64,000 bases of DNA. Origin: Triglochin maritima. Lineage: Eukaryota > Streptophyta > Magnoliopsida > Alismatales > Juncaginaceae. Location: NCBI GenBank assembly GCA_963682175.1, contig OY821777.1:22650001-22714000 (forward strand). The letters run 5' to 3'. Under the pieces are notes generated by a model, which did no database searches, was not told the origin of the DNA, and was given only the letters and a program-made list of their open reading frames with translations. The position numbers were made by a program, and so were the translations under genes. This document shows positions 13,089 to 24,895 of this stretch, one piece after another (position 1 is the stretch's first letter; every line of letters begins with the position of its first letter).

Positions 13089-14374
13089 CATACTCTCACA
13101 CCTAACTTTTGCTAGTCCCGAGCAAAACAAAGAAAGGAAAAAGCATATGAAAAAACAAGAAATCCTAACTTTCGTAGGAATCACGGTTGCACTTAGCACG
13201 TGCAACAAGCCGTTAAACCTCCTTGTCGCCAAGGAGGAGGAGTGTTGTCTCTTGAGGGTTTTCAGCGCATACACCCACAAAATCCGAACAAAGATGTATT
13301 AATCAATCTAGCGACACGACTCGTTGGACTCATATTGTCGATCATGGGACGCGGTAATACTACGGGTCGACTCTATATATGTAATCGGTCCACACACCTA
13401 GCCTAATGAGTTATTCGTGAAAGTTAGTTAAGGACTTAAGTGAAAGACATGGGCAACCTTAATTTCTGAATGTGATGCAATGTGTAAAGTCCATTTTGGT
13501 TCTTATTTGACAAATTTTTTCTTCTTTTTTTCTCTTTTTTTCTTTCATTAGAGCATTTTATTGTTTCGTGCTTGATTCTCCCAGGGTCGGGTTTCGTGCA
13601 TCATTGCCTATGAGGACTTACATTATCACGTACACCTTCCCCCAAATCTCTACATAGGGCGATCCCTACCACCAGTGTAACGGGAGTTCGGTCGGTGCAT
13701 CCCAAGTCAGATGACTTGAAAGCACCAGGCACAAAGTCCCCTCAGACCTACTTTCCCAAGTGATAGGAGCCATGCAAGAAGAGAGAACAACACTTATTTA
13801 TTTATCTACATGGGAAGCAAAACCCCTACAATTAACTTTCACAAAAAGAGATTAAGTGCCATTGACTACGACAAACTTCCTTATACTAACAGACACGAAT
13901 TATTTGAGTGTTGAAACCCTATGATTACATACCCCGAGGAAAAACCGGGGTGAATCCTAACGACTTGATAAGACCTAAAACCAGTAAACTAAATATCCTA
14001 ATGCATCAAGTTCAAGACAAATTTGGGAGCTTTCTTTTTACTCTGCCTCTCAACTGTTTTGCACAAGATAAACACACGCAAAACCTACAAAAATATCTTC
14101 TTTCGCAAACACATGAAAATTTTGAAAAAATGTGAAAATTTTAAAGCACTAGGCAAGTAAAAGAAGACAAGTCACCCAAGGATCATGGCAAGCAGATATA
14201 TCAATGTTAAATGCGGCACACTAACATGACCCTAGCAGTACAACCAAAAGAAAACAAAAAAAACAAAAAAAACACAAACTATGTACAAACGTGAAAACAC
14301 CCCCCGCACCTAATCCATGCATTGTCCTCAATGTATGGGAAAATGGTGCCAATTCATGGATAGGGTGTACCAGA
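13089..14374 (-). mobile_element. 3' non-coding region of the nested element
   Basis: It is homologous along its length to the other three 3' non-coding regions (9883, 27466, 35092), including TAGGAATCACGGTTGCACTT and GGGAGTTCGGTCGGTGCATC. No protein frame in element sense. Long T-runs lie near 13510-13550. Confidence 0.75.
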
Positions 14375-15246
14375 CTAAAGACGGTGGCCAGAAGTGCCCG
14401 AAGAGACACCTCTCTCAAGGGCCGACAACTTCCTATAGATCTTCCGGTTTTGCTTGGCTAAGATGACGTTATGCTGCTCGACCACCATCTCAGAAATGTC
14501 GGTGTTAAAGAGCGTTCCTGAGCTCACAGAACAGCTTGAGGAACTGGCTCTAACATCCTCCTCCATAAAGTCAGGCACCCATGCCTCATGAAGGCAATGG
14601 TGAAATGGCGGGGTCATCTTCGCTACCTCGAGGTCGGTGCCTTGGCGCCTCAGCATGCGCTCAAATCGTGGGATGTCCAACATGCCACACAATTTGGTAA
14701 CCAGAGTCGGCAAATAGTGTATTTCTTTTAGCCTAGCGTTCACCAAAACGTTGAACAATGTTCGACAAATGCAGTGTGGTGAACCGTCCATCAGACTATA
14801 CACGATTCGCAAACTAGGCGTGAAAAATGTGAAGGTCTGCTCTTGGCACAACACATTTTGACACACCCACCTGGCTATAATGTACACATTGGAGTAAATG
14901 TGGGCATTAGGTACTCCCCCATGCGATGATATAGGTTGCCCACGCCCAAGCATAGATCGATAAAATTAATGTCATGGGTAGGCGCGAGCTCATCAACTAA
15001 GGGGATCCCAGTCGCGTCAGAGATTAATTGGGGTGTAACGATGATACTAAACTCGAGTGGTCCGGTCTGGTCACACTCGAGTTTAGTAAAGAACTCATGT
15101 ACGAGAGGCTCTACGTACATGGATTCATCGCCCTCATATAACAAATGGTACCACCCGTTAGCTACGATTCGATCGTAGAAGGGTTCTTAGAATTCACGAA
15201 TCAGGGAGGCAAAATTTAGTTCTGGAATTAAATGGTGGCTGGCCAT
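14375..15246 (-). pseudogene. Env-position ORF, putative plant transposon protein domain
   Basis: On the minus strand an ATG at 15246 opens a frame with NFASLIREF, then IVANGWYHLL, EPLVHEFFTKLEC, VTPQLISDATGIP and, after a frameshift near 14915, NAHIYSNVYIIARW and SLRIVYSLMDG. This matches the domain annotated in plants as putative plant transposon protein, found downstream of integrase in Athila-like elements where an env-like gene would lie; its function is unknown. There is an in-frame stop right after NFASLIREF (about 15188), so it is broken. A solo LTR of another family was inserted 9 bp upstream of the ATG. Confidence 0.65.
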
Positions 15247-15735
15247 ACCTGCACTGATGCATTGCATACATTGCATCATATGTCTTTCATTTAGATTAAT
15301 TTTATATAAATAAATGCTACTAAGGTATGTGTTTAGTCTGATTTACAGAATACAGGGCTCTGAATGCAAATTACTCATGTCCTGAGCATAAACGCGTGCA
15401 AGAGACTCATTTCTACCATGTTCAAGATTATCGGGATTCAAATTGAAGTCCATCCAAGCATAAAAGCATTCAAGACCTAATTAGAAAAAGGCCAAGGACT
15501 TAAGCACAAAAGTAGTCAGGGACTTAATTGCAAAAAACTGAGGACCCAATGCAAATTACGAGTAGCTTTTATTATTTTGGAGAAGTTCTAAAGAAAAATC
15601 AATTTGGATCTCCAAATATATGAAGAAATAAAGTCGGAGCTCAAAAGAAAGGAAAGAATCAATCCAGACGCGCAAAGGACAGCTAAATCATACCATAAAC
15701 ACACAGGAAAAATCCGGATTAAATCTGAGTCAAAA

Positions 15736-15787
15736 GTGCGGCGATTCCACCGCACCATACATGTAAAATGCGGCGATTCCGCCGCAC
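15736..15787. promoter_or_regulatory. Paired palindromes in family B U3
   Basis: GTGCGGCGATTCCACCGCAC at 15736 and ATGCGGCGATTCCGCCGCAC at 15768 start 32 bp apart, about 90 bp upstream of the TATA box. Same layout as family A with a different sequence. Confidence 0.55.
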
Positions 15788-15874
15788 CCCTTGCGATCCG
15801 TGGCTCCAGATTTTGTCCAGTCGTGTCTTGACACATGTACTTTCCTATTTGATACTTAGGTCCCTTGTATCGGC

Positions 15875-15882
15875 TATAAATA
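15875..15882 (+). promoter_or_regulatory. TATA box of the family B LTR
   Basis: TATAAATA in the context GGCTATAAATAGCCCC, well placed within the LTR for the U3/R start. Confidence 0.55.
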
Positions 15883-16448
15883 GCCCCGAAACGTTGTTAT
15901 AAAGAGTCTTAGTTTTTGTTCCATATTTTAGTATAAAATTCTGTTCTTTTATTTCTTGTTTTTAGTTTTCTTTTGTAGTTTCTCTAGGACCCCTTCTCCT
16001 TCCCTCCATCCATGAGTTTCTAACTCTCTCCAAAGGGTGGGGGTGACGGATTTAGGGTGATGAGAAGAAGAATAAAGTTATTAGTTTAATTTCGTGTTAG
16101 TATATTTTGATTACTTGAGTTTATGTTGAGTCATTTATCATGTAATGCTTTATAACAAATATGATTTATTATAAGTTTCAGAATTCTCTAATCTAAACCC
16201 GATATCTAAACCTCCACCCACTGGACTCCCATCCATCTTTACTTTATTTTTAATTTGTTTTTATTGTTCTTGCTTTAGAAATTAATTAAAAACCAAAAAT
16301 CTCAAACCAAACTTATGTCTCTCTCTTTCATTCCTTAATCGAAAATCACAAAATAACAATATCTCTGCCTCCTTGTGTTCGACCCGTATTTTCCACGTCT
16401 TCATTTACACCGTGCACTTGCGGTATAAATTTAATTCTCGTCATGCAC

Positions 16449-16987
16449 CTACCTTGGCGAGCTTTAACGGTGAAGCACACGACGGCGAAGATGAACACAG
16501 TGCGAGAGGAGAGGAAACCACCACACGCCGATCCCTGGAGCAAACAGACACCCCACCAACAAAACCGTAGAACACACAAAAGCACGCCACCCGACGAAGA
16601 AAAAACTCAACCCAAGCACAAACGACCGCTGATTAGCGGTGCACAACCTCTGATTAGCGGTCTGTTGGTGCGACTGGAGGGTGGGATTTGGGTGGTGGCG
16701 AAATCAGATCTGGAAGATGCGTTTTCTCTCTGGAACGAATGGGTACGGCTGGCAAATCACGCGTTATTAACAAGGGAAAGGGAAAATATCAAAGAGGCCT
16801 TCCAATTTTTTTGCTTTTTTTCATTTTGTTCTTTTTTTCTTTTTTTCAACAAAACACTGATATGTACAAACAAATGAAGGTACAGATCACATCAAGTGAC
16901 CACATCCGTGGGGAGTTCGTGCAAAGACACGACTTCCTCCCCGACCTATGCCGTGGTCCCTTCCAAGTATGGTTTGAGGCTTGTCCA
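16449..16987 (-). other. Spacer between integrase and env-position ORF
   Basis: About 540 bp of the nested element lie between the integrase end and the downstream ORF, without a frame I recognise. It includes a T-rich run (16806-16850). It holds a third location of the 21-bp paired palindromes: GACCGCTGATTAGCGGTG at 16624 and CTCTGATTAGCGGTC ending at 16662. Confidence 0.5.
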
Positions 16988-18182
16988 TTAACTTTGAAGG
17001 ATGTCCTCATTCCTTGGATTTTGAATCTCAACCGCCCCATGAGGGGAGATGGTTAAAACAATGAAGGGCCCTGACCAACGACTCTGAAGTTTCCCTGAAA
17101 ACAAGTGGAGGCGAGAATTATACAACAAGACCTTTTGTCCCACTTCGAAGGTTTTGATTCGCACCAAGCAATCGTGGAAAATTTTAGTGCGGGACTTGCA
17201 GATCTTGGCATTCTCATAAGCTTCATTTCTCAACTCCTCCAACTCGTTGAGGTCTAACTTGCGATTGGCACCGGAAACATCAAGACTCATGTTAAGATGT
17301 TTGATTGCCCATAATGCCCGGTGCTCAAGTTCTACTGGAAGATGGCATGTTTTGCTATAAACTAGCCGATAGGGGGACATGCCAAGGTCGGTTTTAAATG
17401 TTGTGCGGATAGCCCACAATGCATCATTAAGCTTGACCGACCAATCTTTCCTTGAAGCATTAACTGTTTTCTCAAGAATTTTCTTGAGTTGACGGTTGGA
17501 AATTTCCACCTGGCCACAGGTTTCAGGATGATAAGGTGTGGCCAACTTGTGCGTGATGGAGTATTTCCTCAGCACTGCCTCAAGGGATCGGTTCACAAAG
17601 TGTGTCCCCCGATCACTTATGATACAACGAGGTGTCCCAAACCTCGCCAAGATGTGTTCTTTAAGTAATTTGATCACAACCTTGCGATCGTTAGTGCGAG
17701 TGGGGATTGCTTCAACCCAGTTTGACACAAAATCGACCGCCACAAGAATGTAAGTGTGACCATGGGACACGGGGAAAGGACCCATGAAGTCAATTCCCCA
17801 AACATCAAAGATGTTGACCACTAAGATAGGATTGAGTGGCATCATATCTCGTTTGCCAATGCGGCCCACACGTTGGCACCAATCACATGCTTTGCAAAAT
17901 GCAAAAAGTGTCTTGGAACAACGTGGGCCAGTAAAAACCACATTGGAGTACTTTGGCAGCGGTTTTCTTGGCACCGAAGTACCCACCACATGCGTCCTTA
18001 TGGCAAAAGGACAAGACATTCTGAATCTCGTCGTCAGGAATGCACCTCCTTATGATTTGATCAGCACAATACTTAAATAAGTAGGGATCATCTGAATAGA
18101 AGTGCTTGACTAACGACTTGAATTTCGCTGTCTCACTGTGTCTCCAATGAGCCGGCACCTCCCCGGTTGGTAAATAGTTCAC
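16988..18182 (-). pseudogene. Athila-like integrase
   Basis: From 18182 downwards the zinc-binding H2C2 region appears ([15 protein letters not shown], then CKACDWCQR after a frameshift near 17915). The catalytic core follows with [19 protein letters not shown] and an [12 protein letters not shown] segment carrying the third acidic residue. The Athila/Tat signature [10 protein letters not shown] and [10 protein letters not shown] is near 17350, and the C-terminal domain has [12 protein letters not shown]. Integrase joins the cDNA to chromosomal DNA. A further frameshift near 18180 separates it from RNase H, so the gene is dead. Confidence 0.88.
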
Positions 18183-19425
18183 AAGTCAGCGAACCAGGGG
18201 GGTGAGGCTATTGCGATAAGGTTCTCATCAGGGAAAAACTCGTGCACCGATGGATCCGGTGAAAGATCAATGGGGATGCGAGATAGGTGATCAGCCACGA
18301 CATTCTCGCATCCCTTCTTGTCCCGTATTTCAAGGTCGAATTCTTGTAACAACAAGATCCAACGCAGGAGATGGGGTTTCGCATCCTTTTTAGACAAAAG
18401 GTAGCGAAGAGCTGTGTGATCAGTGTAGATGATGACATGCAACCCTATGAGGTACTCGCGAAAGTTTTCCAACGCAAATATGATCGCGAGGAACTCTTTC
18501 TCAGTAACGGAGTAGTTGAGCTGGGCGTCATTGAGAGTACGACTTGCATAGTAGATCACATGAGGCAATTTGTCGACTTTCTGACCCAAAACCGCTCCTA
18601 TCGCGTAATAAGAAGCATCACACATCATCTCGAACGGTAGAGTCCACACCGGTGCCTTAATAATAGGAGTGGAGCTCAACTCACGCTTTAGAAACTCAAA
18701 AGTAGTCAGGCACTCGGGTGTGAACTCAAAGGAGGTTCCTTTAGCAAACAAGCTCGTCAAAGGGGGAGCTATCTTGCTGAAATCCTTAATAAATCGCCGG
18801 TAAAAACCGGCGTGTCCATGGAATGAACAGATTTCTTTTACCGAAGTGGGTGGCGGAAGCTTAGAAATAAGCTCAATCTTTGCCCTATCCACCTCGATAC
18901 CATCACGAGATACCACGTGACCCAACACGATGCCTTTTGTAACCATGAAATGACACTTCCCAATTAAGGGCTAAGTTCGTTTCCGGTGTGGTGCAAGCAC
19001 TCATCAAAGTAGGTGCCATGAACCGAGAAATCATCCATGAAGATCTCAAGGAAGTTCTCGACCATATCGGAAAAGATACTTAACATGCAACGTTGGAATG
19101 TTGCAGGTGCAATGCATAGTCCAAAAGGCATCCGTTTATAAGCAAATGTCCCAAAAGGACAAGTGAACGTGGTTTTCTCCTGGTCTTCGGGGGCGATTGG
19201 GATTTGATTGTACCCCAAATAACCATCAAGGAAACAATAATAGGCGTGCCCGGCGAGTCTCTCCAACATCTGGTCGATGAAAGGTAGAGGGAAGTGGTCC
19301 TTACGCGTGACCGCGTTCAACTTCCTATAGTCAATACAAACTCGCCACCCAGTTTGAACTCGTGTGGGTACAAGCTCATTGTTGTCATTCTGCACAACAG
19401 TGATACCCGACTTCTTGGGCACAAC
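18179..19425 (-). pseudogene. Athila-like reverse transcriptase and RNase H
   Basis: RT begins with VVPKKSG at 19425 and GWRVCIDYRKLN near 19345, then YNQIPIAPED, MPFGLCIAPATFQRCM and the catalytic box FMDD near 19030. After a frameshift at about 18955 the frame continues with the connection region and RNase H ([42 protein letters not shown]). This is the normal gypsy order RT-RNase H-integrase. The N-terminal part of RT and the whole protease are missing: gag runs in frame straight into RT. Confidence 0.88.
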
Positions 19426-20247
19426 ATTGTTGTCATTCTGCTCATTGTTGACCTGCTTCCCATTTCTCAGGGTCACAATGGCATTAACATGGTCCACATG
19501 TTCTTCCATGTAGTTCACTTGCCCCCCCTGTGGTCTTGAACTTGCATTTTGCATGTTCGAGTGCTGTTGAGCACGGGGGTTAACCACAGGTTGGCTAGGC
19601 AGGCTCCCTCTCTCTCTCATGTACAAACTGAGCCAACTGACCCATCTGAAGCTCGAGACATTTGATGGTCTGCTGATTCGAAGTGAGAACTTGACTCGTG
19701 GACGACATAAAGTTTTTTACAGAGTTCTCAAGTCCACGAGTTAAGTTCTCAAGCGAATTAAACCGAGTTTCCAAGTTGTTTGAATTTGGGAAACCTGGTT
19801 AGTTGGTGTTCTAACTTTGGGGTGGCTGATGAGACTGTGAATGCATGGGAGGTAGTGTGGTCGGTTAGGTGGTCGAGAAAAGTTTGAAGGACCACCTGAG
19901 GCATTGTTATGGTTCCATGAAAAATTAGGATGGTTCCTCCATCCAGGGTTATATGATGATGAATATGGATCATTCATGGATCTATCATAGATGGCATTTA
20001 CATGGTCCATCTCAGGAGGAATGGATGCACAGTCACCCCCTATATGACCTATCCTACCACATAAATGACATGGAACTGAACCAGATGCAGACACATGAGA
20101 AACATCGTACTAGTTTTGGAGCTCAATCGAATCGATACGGCGCATTAAGGCCGCCATGCGTGCCTCGGTGGCCATAGTGGTATCGACGGCAAATGCGGCA
20201 CCCGATCTAGTTGAGTTTGCATTTGCGATCCTCACTCCTATGCTAGA
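19426..20247 (-). pseudogene. Gag remnant of the nested element, nucleocapsid part
   Basis: The minus strand encodes the C-terminal part of Gag: the zinc knuckle CHLCGRIGHIGGDC (CX2CX4HX4C) near 20060, an Asn/Pro-rich stretch with YSSSYNPGWRNHPNFSW, and VTLRNGKQV near 19450 just before RT. The capsid part upstream of 20247 is lost where the family B LTR fragment begins. There is at least one frameshift near 19700. The knuckle would bind and package element RNA. Confidence 0.75.
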
Positions 20248-21022
20248 TGATGAGAATTTAATTTATACCGCAAGTGCACGGCGTCAATGAAGACGTGGCA
20301 AGTACGGGTCGAACACAAGGAGGGAGAGATATTGTTATTTTTGTGATTTTCGATTAAGGAAAGAAAGAGAGAAATAAGTTTGGTTTGAGATTTTTGGTTT
20401 TTAATTATCTAAAGCAGGAACAACAAAAACTAAAAAGAAAATAAAGCAAATATGGATGAGAGTCCGACGGGTGGAAGTTTAGATGTTGGGTTTTGTTTAG
20501 AGAAATCTGAAACTTATAATAAATCACATTAGTTATAAAGCATTACATGATAAATGATTCAACATAAACTGAAGTAATCAAAATATACTAACACGAAATT
20601 AAAATAATAACACCATTCTTCTTCTCATCACCCTAAATCCATCACCCCCACCCTTTGGAGAGAGTTAGAAACTCATGGATGGAGGGAAGGAGAAGGGGTC
20701 CTAGAGAAACTACAAAACAAAACTAAAAACACAAAAAATAAACCAACAGAATTTATTACTAAAGTATGGAATAAAAACTAAGACTTGTTTCATGATTCAG
20801 CCTTATTTATAGCCTCAACCGGGGATCCCAATACATAAAAGAAAAGTACACGCGTCAATACAGCATTCATAAAAAATTGAGCGCACGCATCGACTTTTGT
20901 GCGGTTAATCCGCCGCATTTTGTACATGGGGTGCGGCGGAATCGCCACCTTTTTGGCTCAGATTCGATCCGGATTTTTTCTGTGTGTTTATGGTATGATT
21001 TAAATGTCCTTTGCGCGTCTGG
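20248..21022 (-). mobile_element. Truncated family B LTR
   Basis: It starts TGATGAGAATTTAATTTATA and is the reverse complement of the family B LTR at 15255-16443 down to CTTTGCGCGTCTGG, where it breaks into family A LTR sequence. It sits in the gag gene. Palindromes are at 20899 and 20931, again 32 bp apart. A deletion must have removed the rest of this LTR, the gag N-terminus, leader and primer site. Confidence 0.8.
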
Positions 21023-22187
21023 TGAATGAAAGAAGAGTGCTGGAATTCAGAAGTGGAAAAACCCCTTATGGGTGGAGTGAGTGCACACATGCAAAGAGGT
21101 GGGTGTTGAACACATTCTGTAAGCCCAAATGAAGGTGGTGTTATCATGCATGGGAGGTGTCTAACTGTTATGGCAAAACCTATCAATCGATTCACCAACC
21201 TAGTTGATTAACATTTACATATACAAATTGTTTATTTCAGAACATAAACAAGTGTGAGAAGTGTCTAATTATTTTGGCAAAACTCATCAAGTTATAAATT
21301 CTATCCTAAACAAGCAAGCATACATTCATGTTTTATCAACATATTGTAAATAAAGCATTTATTCCATTCTCATTTGCATGTATGAACATCTACTCCACAC
21401 CCCAAAGGGGATGGAACTACTAACTACACATTAGACTAATTATTAAACTAAGCAAGGAAAACATATTAACTAAGCTACTAAAACTAATGAAATGAAATTA
21501 AACAAAGTAAAACAAGAAACATAAAACAAACAGCATAATAAAGAGACTTTTATTAAAGTGACTCACATTTCAAGTCGCATCCTCCTACTTTAGTGTGTGC
21601 TTCAAGGCCTCACTTCTAGTAGGAAGAATAGCCACTTAAAATATGAAGTGATTACATTCGAAGGTGGAGAGTTCTATTTATATCCATAGAAAAAGGCAAT
21701 CCGGGATAATCCCCTGATGTGGGACTAAACAAATACCAAAAATAGCCTAAACAAACACTAATACATATGATCCAGAAATCTCAGCGGATCCGGGAAGATC
21801 TGGACCGCCAATTGGCGGTCTACAGGATCCGGATCTTGCTCATTTTTTTGGGGGCTTTTCTTGGTATATTTGCTGGTCTTGGATGCATTTATTTGGCTTG
21901 TTGGAGATCCGACCCGAATCGAATTGCTAAAATACTCCCCATGATGGTGTGGAGTTTTCTATTTTGCTCTTAGGTCCTTCGGTCTTACGTTCAGGTGCTT
22001 CTCCCTTGCATCTCAGTCCTAGATCTCATAATTCAGTCATTTTTCCCAGCTTTTGGATCCTTTTATGCTTCATCTCTTAAAACCTATTTATTTCTGAAAT
22101 TCAAACATAAAACTCGTAACATAGCATTATTTAGGTGAAAGATAATGGATATAAGATACAAATATAAGCATGAAATGATGTCAATCA
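21023..22187 (-). mobile_element. Truncated 5' LTR of the nested element
   Basis: Family A LTR sequence closely matching 11701-13088, lacking about 200 bp at the left end (its U5 side) because of the junction at 21022. It holds one palindrome, GACCGCCAATTGGCGGTC at 21803. Its right end is intact (GTCAATCA, then the GCGGG duplication). Confidence 0.85.
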
Positions 22188-22472
22188 GCGGGTGCATCGA
22201 AATGAGTTCCTCAGGCTCATTCGAAGGATGTGGCACACCACTTTCACTAAGAATGGGACTTCTCCCTAAGTCATCCAACAAGGACTACCCATAAGCATAA
22301 GCTTGATCGCAGATAGGTCCTTGTTGGAGTCAAGATGAAGCTCAAAAGGCGCAACGGCCGTGGGACCTAGGGTAGAGACACCTTATGGTATGGGCGTATG
22401 CTGAGGTGTGTCCCCCCTCACTAACAGTCTCAAGTGAATCATCGATCAAACACTCCCTTTAAACATTCATGT
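22188..22472 (-). pseudogene. Post-protease linker of the second chain element
   Basis: This matches the linker at 29201-29609 (a block beginning GGGTGCATCG and shared coding for DDLG and HPSNE). It follows the protease in element sense and precedes the 3' non-coding region, which continues beyond the nested element at 11695. No function is recognised. Confidence 0.55.
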
Positions 22473-24895
22473 CTAATGCCAGCTCATTCTATTGCATTGC
22501 AAAGATAGATAATGAGTTTTCACTGGGCAAAAAATATTGTCAACGGGTTGCATTGGTGTTAGGGGTGTTTGTTGATTTTGCCATGCTTTCTCTAATTGAC
22601 AGATGAGGTTGAGATTTAAATGTTGGTCCATGGGCTCCTGTTTCCTACCAGAGTTGAACACATGAAACTCTACACTCATGTTACTGAATGAGAGCTTCAT
22701 GAGACCATTTCTATAATTAATTAAGGCGTTGGAGGTTGCCAAAAATGGTCTAGCCAAAATAAAAGGTATTTGAGAGTGAGTGTTCATAATAGTGTTGGTA
22801 TCGAGGACGACAAAATCTACCGGAAATATAAAATCTCAAACTTTGATGAGCATGTCCTCAATAATCCCCTTTAGGACACGAATGGATCTATCAACCAATT
22901 GAAGGGTGATCTTAGTTGGTTTTAGTTCTCCCCAAGTTCTATTGTTGAAAAACAGAAATTGGAGGAGGTGACCGCTGATCCTAAATCAAGCAATACATTA
23001 CTGATGCTAGTGTCCCCTATAATACACTGAATAGTAGGACAACAAGGGTCCTTGTACTTTGTGTATGTGGGATTGGACAAAAGTGAGCTAACACTCGCAG
23101 CTAAGAATGCATTGGTCTTCCTCTTTGTTGTGCATAGATCCTTCAACACTTTGGCATATTGAGATATTTGTTAGATGACATCCAACAAGGGGATGTTAAC
23201 CTTCACTTGCTTAAAGACCTCTAATATCTTATCCATTGTGCCACTCTGCCTTTTGGTTAACCTACTAGGATAGGGAGCTTTTGGAAGGTAGGTTTTCTGC
23301 GGTGCCTGAGAACGAGGCGTTGGTGTATTACCCTCAGCCTCTTCTTCACCATCATTCCCACTGAGAGGTTGCATAGATGATGGTGGTGGAAAGGAAATGT
23401 GATTGTCAACCTGCTTTCCATTCCTTAAGGTTACAATGACATTGACATGGTGAACAAGTTCCTCCACATGGTTCACTTGCCACCACCGAGGTACCAAACT
23501 CTCATTTTGCATGTGTTGTTGCTGGTACATACGGGGGTTAGCCTCAGGCTGGCTTGGCAGAGTCTCTCTCTCTCTCATGTACAAAGTGAGCCAATTGGCC
23601 CATCTGAAACTCTAGAGATTTAATAGTCTGCTGATTTGAAGTGAGAACTTGACTTATGGATGACATAAAGTTTTTTATTGAATTCTCGAGTCCATGAGTC
23701 AAGGTCTCTAGCATATTGAATCGGGTTTCCATATTGTTGGAATTTGGGAAACCCGATTGATTGGTGATTTGAGCTTGGGGTGGCTGAAAGATTGTGCATG
23801 CATGGGAGGTTAAAGGACCACCCGGGGCTTTGTTTTGGTTCCATGAAAAGTTAGGGTGGTTCCTCCATCCAGCGTTATATGATAATGAGTATGAGTCATT
23901 CTTGGATCTATCATAGATGGCATTGACATATTCCATCTCAGGAGGAATGGATGCACACTCGCCTCCTAAAAACCTATCCTACTACATAGATGACAGGGAA
24001 CTGGACCAGAAGCAGACACATGTGACACACCTTGTTGGTTTTGGAGCTCAATAGAATCCATATGACGCATTAAGGTCACCATGTGTGCCTCGGTGGCCGT
24101 AGTGGTATCGATAGCAAAGGCTACACTCAATCTAGTCGAGTTTGCATTTGCGATCCTTGCTCCTATGCTAGATGATGGTGATGGTTCCCTCACACTCTCC
24201 CACTGCATGGTCTTCTCAGCGAGGTCTTCTAGGAAAGCCCATGCCTCCATTTCATCCTTTCCTAAGAGCTCTCCTTGACACATGGACTCAAGGAGCGTTC
24301 GGGACGGGATGTGAAGACCCTCGTAGACAATCTGACAAAGGATCCACAACTCGATGTCATGGTGAGGGCATGAGGATAGTAGCTCCTTGAATCTCTCTAA
24401 ATATGCATGAAATGTTTCGGTCTCAACTTGATAGAACGAATTAATTTCGTTCCTCAATTTTTGAGTCCGATGATTTGGAAAGTACTTTTTGAGAAATGCA
24501 GATTGAAATACATGCCAAGTCCTAAAGGCATTCGCCTAGTTGTTGTACAACCACTTCTTGGCATCATCCTTTAGTGCAAAAGGGGCAAGCTTAAGGTGGA
24601 TGGAGTCTGTGCTAAGTTGTTGCAGCTTGAACATAACACAAACCTCCTCAAATTCCCTGAGAAAGATATAGGGGTCACCTTTCCCAGTGAAGTGAGGGAG
24701 CATGGAAATAAACTGAGGCTTAACCTCAAAGTGGTTCCCATTCGTCTATGGTAATAAGATGCATGAGGGTAGAGCAGTACGGCTTGAGTAGCATCGATTA
24801 CGTAGAGGTATGAGAGCCACGACAGGAAGAACAGGAAGCACAGGTGGAACAGGTGGGTCCAGCAATTGCTCATCCTCGCGGAAATTAGCAGCCAT
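22473..24895 (-). pseudogene. Athila-like gag-protease, second chain element
   Basis: From an ATG at 24895 (MAANFREDEQ) the minus strand encodes Gag: an N-terminal region, the retrotransposon gag capsid domain (INSFYQVETETFHAYLERF near 24430, HIPSRTLLESMCQGE near 24310) and IANANSTR near 24140. A nucleocapsid region follows that has kept CHLC near 23995 but is then broken. After VTLRNGKQVDN come a linker and an aspartic-protease-like region (CIIGDTSISNVLLDLGSAV near 23010, RPFLATSNALINYRNG near 22730). The usual DxGA site reads DLGS. Several frameshifts make it a pseudogene. No RT or integrase follows. Confidence 0.82.

Larger units (their letters stand above)
15255..16443 (+). mobile_element. 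Solo LTR of a second family (family B)
   Basis: The insert runs from TGATGCATTGC to AATTCTCGTCA and is flanked by a perfect duplication TGCAC (15250-15254 and 16444-16448). It has a TATA box TATAAATA at 15875 and ends with GTGCACTTGCGGTATAAA, similar to the end of family A, so the two families are related. A truncated, oppositely oriented copy is at 20248-21022. No internal sequence: a solo LTR. Confidence 0.9.
11701..22187 (-). mobile_element. Nested Athila-like element with RT and integrase
   Basis: The unit is bounded by perfect GCGGG duplications (11696-11700 and 22188-22192) and by family A LTR ends (TGTTGAACG at 11701, GTCAATCA ending at 22187). From 5' (right) to 3' (left) it has a truncated 5' LTR, a second-family LTR fragment, a gag remnant, RT-RNase H, integrase, a spacer, an env-position ORF and a 3' LTR. 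The primer site, leader and gag N-terminus are deleted at the junction near 21022. It interrupts the linker region of the older element to its right and left. Confidence 0.85.
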
